Assembly (NCBI RefSeq): GCF_039545795.1
Contig: NZ_CP154260.1
Span: 1,245,001 to 1,309,000 of the forward strand
Source of the DNA: Chitinophaga niabensis
Lineage (GTDB): Bacteria; Bacteroidota; Bacteroidia; Chitinophagales; Chitinophagaceae
Direction: 5' to 3'
DNA: 64,000 bases
The number at the start of each line of letters is the position of its first letter. Within the stretch, counting starts at the first letter, position 1. Positions 15,960-24,131 of the stretch are shown in pieces. The notes beneath the pieces were generated by a model. The model ran no database searches. It was not told where the DNA came from and saw nothing but the letters and a program-made list of their open reading frames with translations. The position numbers and the translations under genes were made by a program.

Positions 15960-16887
15960 ATGTTCTGCCTGTTGCAGTTACAGTCTTATCAGCGGCAATA
16001 AGTTCCCTGATCACTTTAATCTCTTCTCCCGGCTTGGTTACATGATCTGGCTGAATACCCTTCTGCTCCCAGGAACTATCCGTTCCCGGCAATGAAGGTG
16101 CTGCAATGGAAACAGACACGTAGTATTCATTATTCACACGGTAGAATTGATTCATATTGGCCCCGCCTGCAGAGGTCTGGCCAACTATCTTCGCTCTTTT
16201 ACGGGCTTGTAATACAAAGGCGAAGGCTTCTGCGGCAGATGCTGTTCTGCCATTCACCAGGATGTATAAGGGTTTATTGTACTTCTCTTCTGTCAGCCAG
16301 CTAACTGTTTTTTCTACTTCCACACCGCCGGTCCTGCTTTTGAATTCCAGCAGTGGGGTGTTCTTTGGAAGGAAGTAACTTTCCAGCACAGAACCGATAT
16401 TACTGCCACCGCCACCATTGTATTGAAGGTCTATAATAAGGGCTTTTGTATTGGATACAAACCGCATGGCGGCATAGAGTAAGGGCAGGCTTTTATCGGA
16501 GATATTGATCCCGGAGAGTTTAATATAACCAATGTTGCCATCCAGGATCTTCACTTCCCGGAAGCCGTAATTATCTTCTTTGGCTTTTGGTCCATAGTAG
16601 AACATGTCTTCGTTACCTTCTTCTTCCCGGCGGATTGTTGTATCATAGAAAAGATAGAGATGCCCATCGTGGCTGAAATTTTGCAATACGGCGGTGACTA
16701 CGGAGTCCAGGGGTTTAGTGTTGAAAGTACCTGCTTTGTATTGCTGCAACAGGTGCGCGGCGATCTTTGCACCTTTTTCTTCCGATACATAGTGCGCTTT
16801 GATCAGCTGCGCTGTTTTTTCTATGATCGTTTGCTGGGCCTGAGCAAAACTGGTGCTCAATATGATGATCAGTATAATGCCTTTCAT
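15913..16887 (-). CDS. S41 family (C-terminal-processing-like) serine peptidase, exported
   Basis: 324 residues with a signal peptide ending at FAQAQ. The N-terminal helical bundle (IIEKTAQLIKAHYVSEEKGAKIA) is typical of IRBP/tricorn-like S41 enzymes. The catalytic core shows IIDLQYNGGGGSNIGSVLESYFL and LVNGRTASAAEAFAFVLQ, with the nucleophile Ser in TASAAE, then GQTSAGGAN. No PDZ domain is visible. The last residues after about AADKTVTATG do not resemble the family and read through a junction into a broken AraC gene, so the C-terminus may be altered. It probably degrades peptides in the periplasm. Confidence 0.9.
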   Translation of the reverse strand: MKGIILIIILSTSFAQAQQTIIEKTAQLIKAHYVSEEKGAKIAAHLLQQYKAGTFNTKPLDSVVTAVLQNFSHDGHLYLFYDTTIRREEEGNEDMFYYGPKAKEDNYGFREVKILDGNIGYIKLSGINISDKSLPLLYAAMRFVSNTKALIIDLQYNGGGGSNIGSVLESYFLPKNTPLLEFKSRTGGVEVEKTVSWLTEEKYNKPLYILVNGRTASAAEAFAFVLQARKRAKIVGQTSAGGANMNQFYRVNNEYYVSVSIAAPSLPGTDSSWEQKGIQPDHVTKPGEEIKVIRELIAADKTVTATGRTFTSSDKTATTTLDSR

Positions 16888-16915
16888 AACAGCAAAGGTC
16901 TGTTAGTGCAGGAAT

Positions 16916-17695
16916 TTAAAATTGTATGTAATTAGCCCATTCTTTTGGCCGGAAGCCGGTGTAGGTTTTGAATGCCCTGATAAAATGGCTTTGGTCAAAA
17001 AAGCCGCAATGATAAGCCAGTTCCGTAAGGGACATGTCACCCTGCTGCATGAGGTCCACTGCTTTTTCTACTCTCAGTTTACGCAGGTATTCTCCCAATG
17101 TGCAGCCAAAGTAACGGGGGAAGTATTTGGAGATGGTTACCGGGTGAATATTGAGCTGGGCAGATAGTTCATTTAAAGAAAATGATTCATTCCATCGATC
17201 GTGCAGCAGGTCACTTAGCCGCGTTATCCAGGGCGGGGTGTGTTGGGATGTTTTGTTGCTGAACAACTGCAGGAGGGAAGTTTCGATGGAGGCCTGGCTG
17301 CAGGTGTCCGCCAGTTTGCTTTCCCGGTAGATCTTCAGAACAGAGAGTCTGAGGCCCGGGGAGTGTTGCAGATCAGTGAATTGTAATTGGTGCCGGGTTA
17401 GAAAATCCCCTTCAATTTCAAGATTGATATTCCGGGAAGGGTGTTGGGTATGCATGTTCCGGTGTAATTCCCCTTCGTTATAACGTAAAACAGCCCCCGG
17501 AGCGGCCATGATCTCCTGTTGTTTCCTTTGTTCCCGGTTACCACCCCTGAGGATCAGCGTAATATGGTGGTTTTCATGGTAATGCCAGCCCTCAAATACC
17601 TTTTGCCGGTAGATGGTTTCACTCACTGTGAGGCCTCCTGTGCTAAAATTATGCACATTAGTACCCAGGTATTGTGATCTTTCCAGCTTCAGCAT
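16916..17695 (-). CDS. AraC family transcriptional regulator
   Basis: 259 residues. The N-terminal cupin-like domain has FEGWHYHENHHITLILRGG and EGELHRNMHTQHPSRNINLEI. The C-terminal HTH pair is seen in SLNELSAQLNIHPVTISKYFPRYFG and LTELAYHCGFFDQSHFIRAFKTYTGFRPKEW. The S41 peptidase gene begins 28 bases downstream on the same strand, so the regulator may be co-transcribed with or control it. A near-consensus -7 box (TATATTTA) lies four bases before the ATG. Confidence 0.9.
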   Translation of the reverse strand: MLKLERSQYLGTNVHNFSTGGLTVSETIYRQKVFEGWHYHENHHITLILRGGNREQRKQQEIMAAPGAVLRYNEGELHRNMHTQHPSRNINLEIEGDFLTRHQLQFTDLQHSPGLRLSVLKIYRESKLADTCSQASIETSLLQLFSNKTSQHTPPWITRLSDLLHDRWNESFSLNELSAQLNIHPVTISKYFPRYFGCTLGEYLRKLRVEKAVDLMQQGDMSLTELAYHCGFFDQSHFIRAFKTYTGFRPKEWANYIQF

Positions 17696-17767
17696 ACTGT
17701 AAATATAGGCAAAGTATAGGATCCCCCTATTTTGACCCTATGTGAAGCCTATGTCAGATATATTCAC

Positions 17768-17775
17768 TACCTTTG
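17768..17775 (+). promoter_or_regulatory. -7 promoter box of the 17780 gene
   Basis: TACCTTTG is a perfect TAnnTTTG, four bases before the ATG at 17780. It decides the start codon against the longer frame from 17732 and predicts a leaderless mRNA. Confidence 0.6.
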
Positions 17776-17779
17776 CTTC

Positions 17780-18268
17780 ATGGCAATAATAGATAACAAT
17801 TCTATCATGAAAGGCGCCCAGGGCACCTTTGGCAGAGAAGTGGTTTTCCGGCAAAGGAACGGGAAAACGGTGATGTGCAAGCTCCCGAAGCCCTATCCGC
17901 CCAAAACGGCTACCCAGGTGGCTAACCAGGAGCGTTTTGCCAAAGCGAATGCATTTGCCAAAGAAGCCATCGCAGACCCCGTAAGGAAAGCACAGTACCA
18001 GAAACGTGCCCAAAACGGCCAATCTGCCTATAATGTTGCCTTTAGTGATGCTTTTCATGGAGCTGAGATCACCGGGGTGAACGTTTCCGATAAAGCGGTG
18101 ACCGTGAAGATGAAAAATGACCATAGCGTAAAAGAAGTACTGGTAGACGGGGAACCGGCGGTTTTTAACAAGAAGAAAGAGGTGTGGGAATACCCGGTGA
18201 AAAAGAAGGCCCGCAGGGTAGAGGCGTATGACCTGATGGGGAATGTATACACAAAGGACCTTACCTGA
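17780..18268 (+). CDS. Small basic protein of unknown function
   Basis: 162 residues from the ATG at 17780. It begins MAIIDNNSIMKGAQGTFGRE, then VVFRQRNGKTVMCKLPKPYP, with many Lys and Arg in the middle (ERFAKANAFAKEAIADPVRKAQYQKRAQ). The C-terminal half is a predicted small beta domain (ITGVNVSDKAVTVKMKN to RRVEAYDLMGNVYT). I recognise this layout from uncharacterised Bacteroidota proteins but not a named family. There is no signal peptide. Basic charge might mean nucleic-acid binding; that is inference. A 57-residue gene follows in the same direction. Confidence 0.75.
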   Translation: MAIIDNNSIMKGAQGTFGREVVFRQRNGKTVMCKLPKPYPPKTATQVANQERFAKANAFAKEAIADPVRKAQYQKRAQNGQSAYNVAFSDAFHGAEITGVNVSDKAVTVKMKNDHSVKEVLVDGEPAVFNKKKEVWEYPVKKKARRVEAYDLMGNVYTKDLT

Positions 18269-18297
18269 TTTTCCGATAAATTCATTAACTTTACGAT

Positions 18298-18471
18298 ATG
18301 TCAAATGCAAAAATTTCAAAAAAGGCAAGGATCGTGCTGAGTAACAGCCAGGTTTCGGCTGCTATTGCAAAGGCGATCGTAGCCAGTGAGATGAAGTCCG
18401 GGGTGTCCGGCCGTAATCTCTCTGTGACCATTGATGCCGAGAAAAAAATTAATGTCAGACTGAACTCCTAG
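18298..18471 (+). CDS. Small protein of unknown function, 57 residues
   Basis: An ATG frame of 58 codons to a TAG, between two co-directional genes. The product is Lys- and Ser-rich (MSNAKISKKARIVLSNSQVS), then a hydrophobic Ala/Val helix and VTIDAEKKINVRLNS. TAACTTTA, close to a -7 box, lies three bases before the ATG, again in leaderless arrangement. Coding use of codons looks like that of its neighbours. No family recognised. Confidence 0.5.
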   Translation: MSNAKISKKARIVLSNSQVSAAIAKAIVASEMKSGVSGRNLSVTIDAEKKINVRLNS

Positions 18472-18494
18472 GAGTTTGCTGAAATGCCATATCC

Positions 18495-19292
18495 ATGAAC
18501 GTTGCCCTTAGCGCGGTACTTATCTTCATTCTCCTCATTCCGCCACTATCCTTATATCTTTCCTATTCATTCGGTCGATTTCCTAAATCAGGTCCCAAAT
18601 TCACTTTACTGGAAGGTCTAATGGCTTCCGCCGTTTTTTCTTTACTGATACATGCCGCTGCCGTTCTGTTCATTTCAAAAGAGATCCGTTTTGATATACT
18701 CGCTTTAATTTCCGGAGGCGATCTCAAATCGTTTGATACAAAGATCTCCAATACGGCATTTAAATCCCTGCTCACAGGCTTTGCTTTTTATAACCTGGTA
18801 TTGCTGCTGAGCTGTATTGTATTAGGCCGTGGATTAAGATGGCTGGTGATCAGGTATTCCCTTCATTCCAGGTACGAATTGTTCAGGTTATATAACCGGT
18901 GGTATTACTACTTTAACGGGTACAAACCGGAAGGGGAAGATTTTGATATCATCTTTGTAGACGCGCTGGTGAGAGTGCAGGAAGGCACTATGATCTACTC
19001 CGGCTTCCTGGTGGATTTTGATTGTGAAGGAGAAGTGCTGAACCAGATCTACCTGAAGAATGTGATCAAAAGGGATTTTAAGAAACAGGAAACAGGGGAG
19101 GACGGTAATCAGCGAATGATCAATGAGCCCGGTGAGCAGAAAAATATCGAGGGGCATAGTTTATGTATCCTCTATGAAAATATCATCAACCTGAATATCC
19201 ATTTCGTATCCTACCCGGATGAAGAAAGTGAATTGGAGGAACTGACCACACAGGTATCAGAAAACCCTGATCAGTTAAAATTGTTTTCATGA
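18495..19292 (+). CDS. Inner membrane protein of unknown function (DUF6338-like)
   Basis: 265 residues. Three hydrophobic segments cover about residues 1-23, 40-60 and 92-118, followed by a cytosolic part with ELFRLYNRWYYYFNGYKPEGEDFDIIFVDALVRVQEGTMIYSGFLVDF. That layout, membrane anchor then a small beta domain with YSGFL, resembles DUF6338-type proteins, some found near phage-defence or stress genes; the link is weak. The C-terminus is very acidic. Its stop overlaps the start of the DUF1772 gene by four bases. Confidence 0.7.
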   Translation: MNVALSAVLIFILLIPPLSLYLSYSFGRFPKSGPKFTLLEGLMASAVFSLLIHAAAVLFISKEIRFDILALISGGDLKSFDTKISNTAFKSLLTGFAFYNLVLLLSCIVLGRGLRWLVIRYSLHSRYELFRLYNRWYYYFNGYKPEGEDFDIIFVDALVRVQEGTMIYSGFLVDFDCEGEVLNQIYLKNVIKRDFKKQETGEDGNQRMINEPGEQKNIEGHSLCILYENIINLNIHFVSYPDEESELEELTTQVSENPDQLKLFS

Positions 19293-19729
19293 AAACGCTT
19301 ACAAGGTACATCGCATTAATAGCAAGCGGATTGCTGGCCGGGTCTTTCTTTTATGGTTATGTGAACCTGGTACCTGCTTTTTATGAAGTGCCTGTGAATA
19401 TCCATCTCATTTTCCGGGTACAGCTCATGAACCATAATGGCATTACGGTACAGACGCTGATGGGTTTTTCCATTATTGCACCTTTGGTGTATGCATACCT
19501 GTTCCGGAGTAAGTTTGCGTTTGTTGCGGCTGGCCTTGCATTGACTTCCTTACTGGTAACAAGGTTCGGGAATGTGCCTATCAATCAGCTGATGAGAACC
19601 TGGCCGCCGGATGCGCCTCCTGCAAACTGGCAGGATATACTGCACACCTGGGATAACTTTAACCTCCTGCGTACTGTTGCCGGCATAGGATGTTTTATTT
19701 CAATGCTGATCGCAGACCGTACTCAGTAA
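19289..19729 (+). CDS. DUF1772 family small membrane protein
   Basis: 146 residues with four predicted transmembrane helices: residues 7-28, 55-72, 75-92 and 126-142. The first helix carries the conserved GLLAGSFFYGYVN, and NVPINQLMRTW with WDNFNLLRT is the family's polar loop. DUF1772 is related to anthrone-oxygenase-type membrane proteins. The start ATGA overlaps the preceding stop, so the two membrane proteins are made together. Its 3' end overlaps the convergent GlxA-type gene by seven bases. Confidence 0.85.
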   Translation: MKTLTRYIALIASGLLAGSFFYGYVNLVPAFYEVPVNIHLIFRVQLMNHNGITVQTLMGFSIIAPLVYAYLFRSKFAFVAAGLALTSLLVTRFGNVPINQLMRTWPPDAPPANWQDILHTWDNFNLLRTVAGIGCFISMLIADRTQ

Positions 19730-20706
19730 TTTTCATTCACCGCTGCATCTTTGTTATACTTATTCCTGTAATCGATGGGCGCCAGGCCGGTGATCTTTTT
19801 AAAGAGGTCGCGGAATGCTTTGGTATCCGCATAACCCACTTCATACATTACTTCATTGATGGTTTTACGGCCGGATTCCAGTGATTTTTTCGCAAGTTCT
19901 ATCTTCACCCTTTGCTGGTATTCAATGGGCGTATTACCGGTTGCTTTGATGAAACGGCGGTCGAAGTTGCGCCTGCTGATAGCAAGACTGCTGGCCAGTT
20001 CGTCCATGGAGATCTTATCGGAGAGATTACTTTCCAGGTAAGTCTGCGCTTTGCGGATCTCTTCATCCGCATGATCTTTCTGCCCGTTGAAAATGGTGAA
20101 AGGGGATTGGCTGCTACGGTCTATATCTACCTGGAACACTTTTGCACAGAATACAGCAGTTGCCCTGTCGTAATACTTTTCGATGAGGTATAAGAGCAGG
20201 TTCATGAAAGAAAAAGCGCCCCCGTTGGTATAAATCCCCTGTTCGTCTGTGATTATTTTATCCGTTTGCAGATCTACATCCGGGAAGAGTTCTGCAAATT
20301 TGCCGGCTGCATTCCAATGGGTGGAGCAAACCTTACCTTTCAGTAACCCAGTGGAGGCAAGCAGGAAAGCGCCTGTGCAGATGCTTGCTATTTCTGCACC
20401 CAGTTTGTGTTGTTGCTTTATCCAGTCAATGGCTTCCTTATTCCTGGCCATTACGCCGGGGATATTGTTATGGGCGAGTGCAGGTATAATGATCAGGTCT
20501 GTTTTTTCAATATCCCGGATATGGATCTGTGGGCGGATGGCGAATAAACCATCATAGAGGTCTACCACATCCGTGACGCCTGCGAGCTGTACTTTGAATA
20601 CTTCTTTTTTATAATAGGCATTTGCCTTGGTGAAAAACTTATAAGCCCCTACTACGCTGGTTAAGTTATCCTGTCCTTCGGGTACTAAGATGGTGAGCGT
20701 TTTCAT
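19723..20706 (-). CDS. GlxA-type AraC regulator with DJ-1/PfpI domain
   Basis: 327 residues. Residues 1-170 form a DJ-1/PfpI-like domain, with the nucleophile-elbow ASICTGAFLLASTGLLKGK and the following STHWN motif. Residues 215-320 form the AraC DNA-binding region: SMDELASSLAISRRNFDRRFIKA and TINEVMYEVGYADTKAFRDLFKKITGL. Such regulators often sense small metabolites. The divergent partner should be its target, but only a truncated SRPBCC remnant is left there. A perfect -7 box lies upstream. Confidence 0.93.
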   Translation of the reverse strand: MKTLTILVPEGQDNLTSVVGAYKFFTKANAYYKKEVFKVQLAGVTDVVDLYDGLFAIRPQIHIRDIEKTDLIIIPALAHNNIPGVMARNKEAIDWIKQQHKLGAEIASICTGAFLLASTGLLKGKVCSTHWNAAGKFAELFPDVDLQTDKIITDEQGIYTNGGAFSFMNLLLYLIEKYYDRATAVFCAKVFQVDIDRSSQSPFTIFNGQKDHADEEIRKAQTYLESNLSDKISMDELASSLAISRRNFDRRFIKATGNTPIEYQQRVKIELAKKSLESGRKTINEVMYEVGYADTKAFRDLFKKITGLAPIDYRNKYNKDAAVNENY

Positions 20707-20723
20707 GGAAAATCCGTTTGAAA

Positions 20724-20731
20724 CAAAGTTA
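20724..20731 (-). promoter_or_regulatory. -7 promoter box of the GlxA-type regulator
   Basis: The minus strand reads TAACTTTG, 17 bases before the ATG at 20706. TTTG on the same strand at 20747-20750 may be the -33 element, spaced 15 bases. Confidence 0.55.
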
Positions 20732-20801
20732 GGGCATAGTTTTGGCCAAATTGCCCCGGTGTATTGTCTTTTTAGCCCCCTTTCCCTGGTTTTGCGGCCT
20801 T

Positions 20802-20809
20802 TATTTTTG
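20802..20809 (+). promoter_or_regulatory. -7 promoter box upstream of the SRPBCC remnant
   Basis: TATTTTTG fits TAnnTTTG and lies 18 bases before the ATG at 20828. The region is shared with the divergent regulator's promoter. Confidence 0.45.
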
Positions 20810-20827
20810 TATAAAAGGAACCATCTT

Positions 20828-20989
20828 ATGACAACAACAGATTACAGGAGCAGCCTGGCAGTTCAGGCTTCAGCGGAAGTTATTTTTTCAGTCCTTACCA
20901 CAGGTATTGCTGCCTGGTGGTCAATAGACTATAGTGGCGCAGCCGCAAAAGTGAACGATGGCGGAGCAGGCAGTCCTTATAAAGCTTAA
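20828..20989 (+). pseudogene. SRPBCC (AHSA1-like) gene remnant, N-terminal part
   Basis: 53 codons: MTTTDYRSSLAVQASAEVIF, then SVLTTGIAAWWSIDYSGAAA and KVNDGGAGSPYKA-stop. The first 46 residues follow the start of SRPBCC ligand-binding proteins, which are about 140-160 residues long. The rest, with the C-terminal helix, is gone, and I find no continuation in any frame before the DUF3095 gene at 21029. It keeps a good promoter. It could still make a short peptide, but a deletion remnant is more likely. Confidence 0.6.
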
Positions 20990-21028
20990 AGACACATGTA
21001 TCCGTAATTTATCTTAAATTTCGGATGC

Positions 21029-22183
21029 ATGTCTGATAACAACGAACAGTTCTATTCCAGGTTGCCGGTAAACCGCATTGCACTCAGTGATCTTTTAACT
21101 GAGGACCATTTATTTTATAATGTGCCGGAGAACTGGCATGTTATCATCACAGACATTAAAAACTCCACTTCAGCCATACAGAACGGGCTGCATCAAAACG
21201 TTAACCTGATTGCCACAGGAAGTATTGTGGCTGTACTCAACATCAGTTATAAGGCAAATATCACCATCCCTTTCTTCTTTGGAGGGGATGGGGCTACTTT
21301 CATTGTACCACCTGCTGTTGTAGATACTGCTATGCGGGCATTGCAGTTGTACCGGAAGAACATACTCCGGGATTTTAATCTTGAATTACGTGCAGGCACC
21401 GTGCCGGTTAAAGCCATTTATGCTTTAGGGCATGAACTGAAAGTAACAAAGTTCAGCAGCTCAGGGAACTTTGCCATCCCTGTTATATTAGGCGATGGCC
21501 TGAACTATGCAGAGAAAGTGATAAAGGGAGAAGATTACCAGTTGGGTGAACTGGAGGCGCCTGATCATGAGCTGGACCTTACGGGTATGATGTGCAGGTG
21601 GGATAAGATCAAACCACCTGAAATCAATTTTGAAGTTGTGACCTTACTGGCTATTGCGGCAGAGGGAACTAAACAATCCACGGCTTATAAAAAAGTGATC
21701 TCAGCTATTGATGAGATCTATGGCATGCCACAGAAAAGGCAACCCATATCAGTTGCAAAGCTTAAACTGAAATCCACTTATGCAGCTATCAGGCAGGAAA
21801 TGCGGATGAAGTCCGGCAATGTGAAGATGTTTAAGCTGATACAGGATTGGTTCACGGCTTTGCTGGGGTTCATTTACTTCCGGACGCAGAATGGAAAGAA
21901 TTACCTGAACCGTTTGGTAGAGATGTCTGATACATTGGTAGTGGACGGTAAGATCAATACGGTGATAACCGGTATGGCGCAGCAGCGTTTGCTTTTGCAG
22001 GATGCGTTAAATGCATTGGAGGAGGCCGGAGAGATCAGGTATGCGTTATATGTCAGCAGTGAGTCTGTAATGTCCTGTTACGTGCGTGATCTGAAAGATG
22101 ATCATATTCATTTTGTGGACGGGGCAGAAGGCGGTTATACGAAAGCGGCGGGTGTGCTGAAACTGAAGATGAAGAAAGTATAA
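21029..22183 (+). CDS. DUF3095 protein with class III nucleotide cyclase-like metal motifs
   Basis: 384 residues, cytosolic. The family match to DUF3095 is by overall layout. The N-terminal 190 residues look like a nucleotidyl-cyclase fold: strand VIITDIKNSTSAI with Asp42, and PFFFGGDGATFIVP with Asp87. The spacing of 45 is close to that of the two metal-binding Asp residues of class III adenylyl cyclases (44). The rest is helical and ends with IRYALYVSSESVMSCYVRD and HIHFVDGAEGGYTKA. Catalytic activity is inferred, not shown. It is a single gene flanked by a gene remnant and a lipoprotein gene. Confidence 0.8.
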   Translation: MSDNNEQFYSRLPVNRIALSDLLTEDHLFYNVPENWHVIITDIKNSTSAIQNGLHQNVNLIATGSIVAVLNISYKANITIPFFFGGDGATFIVPPAVVDTAMRALQLYRKNILRDFNLELRAGTVPVKAIYALGHELKVTKFSSSGNFAIPVILGDGLNYAEKVIKGEDYQLGELEAPDHELDLTGMMCRWDKIKPPEINFEVVTLLAIAAEGTKQSTAYKKVISAIDEIYGMPQKRQPISVAKLKLKSTYAAIRQEMRMKSGNVKMFKLIQDWFTALLGFIYFRTQNGKNYLNRLVEMSDTLVVDGKINTVITGMAQQRLLLQDALNALEEAGEIRYALYVSSESVMSCYVRDLKDDHIHFVDGAEGGYTKAAGVLKLKMKKV

Positions 22184-22262
22184 CTGAAGTTGAAGGAAAT
22201 ATAGTATTCTTCGATAAAAGGGCATGTTAATTGTTCCCTTATCAGATCAAAACTTTTGTGTT

Positions 22263-22793
22263 ATGATCTACCCACGTTTATTATTAAGTTGTTTATGTAT
22301 GGCCGTTCTGGCTTGCAACAACAGTAACCCGCAGCAAACTTCCAGTACTTCCATTCCGGCAACAGAAGATACCCTGGCGCAAATGCCGGGCAGTGGCGCT
22401 AAATCTTCTGTGAGCACAGATGATCAGTTGTTTGAAACAGCCTTTGGCAGCTTTAAAACAGCTGTAGAGCAGAACAGTGAAGAGTTGTTGAAAGGTATGA
22501 TGCATTTCCCTTTGCAGACATCAGACGGGGAGCTGAGTGATGCGGATTTTCATTCGAAATACAAAGAAGTATTTAATGCAGATGTGAGGAACTTAATACC
22601 CAAAGCGGGAGAGGGGCATACAAAGGAAGTAGCTGCCAGTAACCAGGAAACTTATTATACACAGCTGCGCAAAACAACAGACAAAGATGCCAAGCTGTTT
22701 GAAGTGCATACTGCACAAACAGGCAACCACTTTGTTTTTGTGTTTGGCAAAGTGCAGGGCAACTATAAGGTAGTAGGATATTATTCAAAATAA
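22263..22793 (+). CDS. Lipoprotein of unknown function
   Basis: 176 residues from the ATG at 22263; the 22224 start would hide the signal peptide. The signal ends in a lipobox (VLAC, Cys18) followed by a Ser/Thr/Gln-rich linker to about residue 45. The rest is one small domain: LFETAFGSFKTAVEQNSEELLKGMMHFPL to NHFVFVFGKVQGNYKVVGYYSK, an NTF2/DUF-like pattern with a final beta strand. No function can be given. A strong hairpin terminator follows its stop by three bases. Confidence 0.75.
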   Translation: MIYPRLLLSCLCMAVLACNNSNPQQTSSTSIPATEDTLAQMPGSGAKSSVSTDDQLFETAFGSFKTAVEQNSEELLKGMMHFPLQTSDGELSDADFHSKYKEVFNADVRNLIPKAGEGHTKEVAASNQETYYTQLRKTTDKDAKLFEVHTAQTGNHFVFVFGKVQGNYKVVGYYSK

Positions 22794-22796
22794 AAA

Positions 22797-22830
22797 GTTC
22801 CGTGAAAACCTTTGCAGGTCTTCACGGAAC
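22797..22830. terminator. Bidirectional terminator between convergent genes
   Basis: GTTCCGTGAA at 22797-22806 pairs with TTCACGGAAC at 22821-22830; inside, ACCT pairs with AGGT around a TTGC loop. It lies between the lipoprotein and the MFS gene. Confidence 0.8.
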
Positions 22831-22846
22831 ATACACACTGTTTCAC

Positions 22847-24058
22847 TTAGTCCCTCGCAAGCTCAAGCACAGGTTCTTCTTCCAATTCTGCTTCTTCTGT
22901 TGTTTCTTCTTCCACTTCCTGCGTAACTAATTTCCGCACTTTCACAAAGGTTAATCCAAAGGCTACGGCAAACAGGACGATACTGATCCAGATCACCTGT
23001 TGAATGCCATAATGGATGATCATAAATCCACCTAATAAGGAGCCTAATGTTACACCTGCGTTCCCGAAAGAAACCATCAGGCTGGCTGCCAGTTCCGTTG
23101 CTTCAGGCGCTTCGGATGTAGAGCGCGTCTGCCCGATTAAGAACCCGCCGGTATGGATGAATCCCCAGATGGATATGATGATAGCCATGGGTACAAATAA
23201 TCCGCCGAAAGCATAGGCCAGGAGATGTACTGCTACCAGCGAAAGCAGGAATACCCTGGTGGTAAGGATCACATTTTTACTTAAGGCAATCCCTGTAAGC
23301 CAGTTACCAACGATACCGGTGGTGCCGAACAGTAACAACATGAGACTGATGTGACCTCCGCTCATATGAGAGATCTTTCCTAAAAATTCCGCGAGGTAAC
23401 CAAAGGTGGCAAACATACCAGCGATCATGATCAATGTAGCAACCAGGTTTACCCAGAGCTGTGGTTTGCCTAATATTTTTAACTGGTTTTCCGGTGTTAC
23501 ATTTTCCTTTACCGGCATAGAGGGGATGTAAGCCACCAGCCCTGCAAAGGCGATCAGGTTAATGAGCCCTGAAAGGTAAAAGGAGGCCTGCCAGTTATAA
23601 AGTTCTGCCACATAAGTGGTGATGGGAACGCCTAACACAGCAGCTACACTCAATCCGCCTAACACAACAGACACTGCTTTGGGGGCGTCTTTCGGCTCTA
23701 CCTGTTTAGAGGCCGCCACGGTAGCTACTGCCCAGAAAACAGGATGCAGGAATGCAGGTAAGATCCGTGCAATCATCAACACCGTGAAATTAGGTGCGAG
23801 GGCAGACATGATATTGGATAACACAAAGATGCCCAGCACCAGGCACATCATCAGCTTACGGTTGATCTTTGATGTGAGCATTACGGAAAAGGGCCCCGTT
23901 AATGCAATCGTTAAAGCAAAGCCGCTCAGCAGCCATCCCGCTGTATCAATAGAAACAGCAAACTCTTTGGCGATGGTTGGCATAATTCCTATCACGCCAA
24001 ATTCTGTGGTAATAATACCAAATGCGCCAAGCGCCATAATATAGATCGACTTCTTCAT
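22847..24058 (-). CDS. MFS transporter, DHA1-type (YdhP/AraJ-like)
   Basis: 403 residues from ATG 24058; an ATG four codons upstream (24070) is also possible. Twelve hydrophobic helices are visible. The start IYIMALGAFGIITTEFGVIGIMP and the helix 4-5 region WAVATVAASKQVEPKDAPKAVSVVLGGLSVAAVLGVP match sugar-efflux or drug-efflux DHA1 proteins. The C-terminal tail is unusually acidic, with long Glu runs (VEEETTEEAELEEEPV). It follows the ArsR gene by about 70 bases on the same strand, so the repressor likely controls it, and two inverted repeats lie between them. Substrate unknown. Confidence 0.9.
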   Translation of the reverse strand: MKKSIYIMALGAFGIITTEFGVIGIMPTIAKEFAVSIDTAGWLLSGFALTIALTGPFSVMLTSKINRKLMMCLVLGIFVLSNIMSALAPNFTVLMIARILPAFLHPVFWAVATVAASKQVEPKDAPKAVSVVLGGLSVAAVLGVPITTYVAELYNWQASFYLSGLINLIAFAGLVAYIPSMPVKENVTPENQLKILGKPQLWVNLVATLIMIAGMFATFGYLAEFLGKISHMSGGHISLMLLLFGTTGIVGNWLTGIALSKNVILTTRVFLLSLVAVHLLAYAFGGLFVPMAIIISIWGFIHTGGFLIGQTRSTSEAPEATELAASLMVSFGNAGVTLGSLLGGFMIIHYGIQQVIWISIVLFAVAFGLTFVKVRKLVTQEVEEETTEEAELEEEPVLELARD

Positions 24059-24064
24059 AAATTC

Positions 24065-24095
24065 AAACATTCAAATGTTTCGATGTTTTGCATCG
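24065..24095. promoter_or_regulatory. Two inverted repeats between ArsR and the MFS gene, possible operator
   Basis: AAACATT-CA-AATGTTT (24065-24080) is a perfect 7-bp inverted repeat, directly followed by CGATG-TTTTG-CATCG (24081-24095). They sit just before the MFS start and are good candidates for an ArsR binding site. Confidence 0.4.
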
Positions 24096-24131
24096 CAAGT
24101 GATTAAATTGGGTTCTTCTCAGAGGTCTATA

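Noticed and set aside
17732..17779. Upstream extension of the 17780 gene
   Set aside because: It contains a perfect -7 promoter box at 17768-17775, so it cannot be translated from that promoter.
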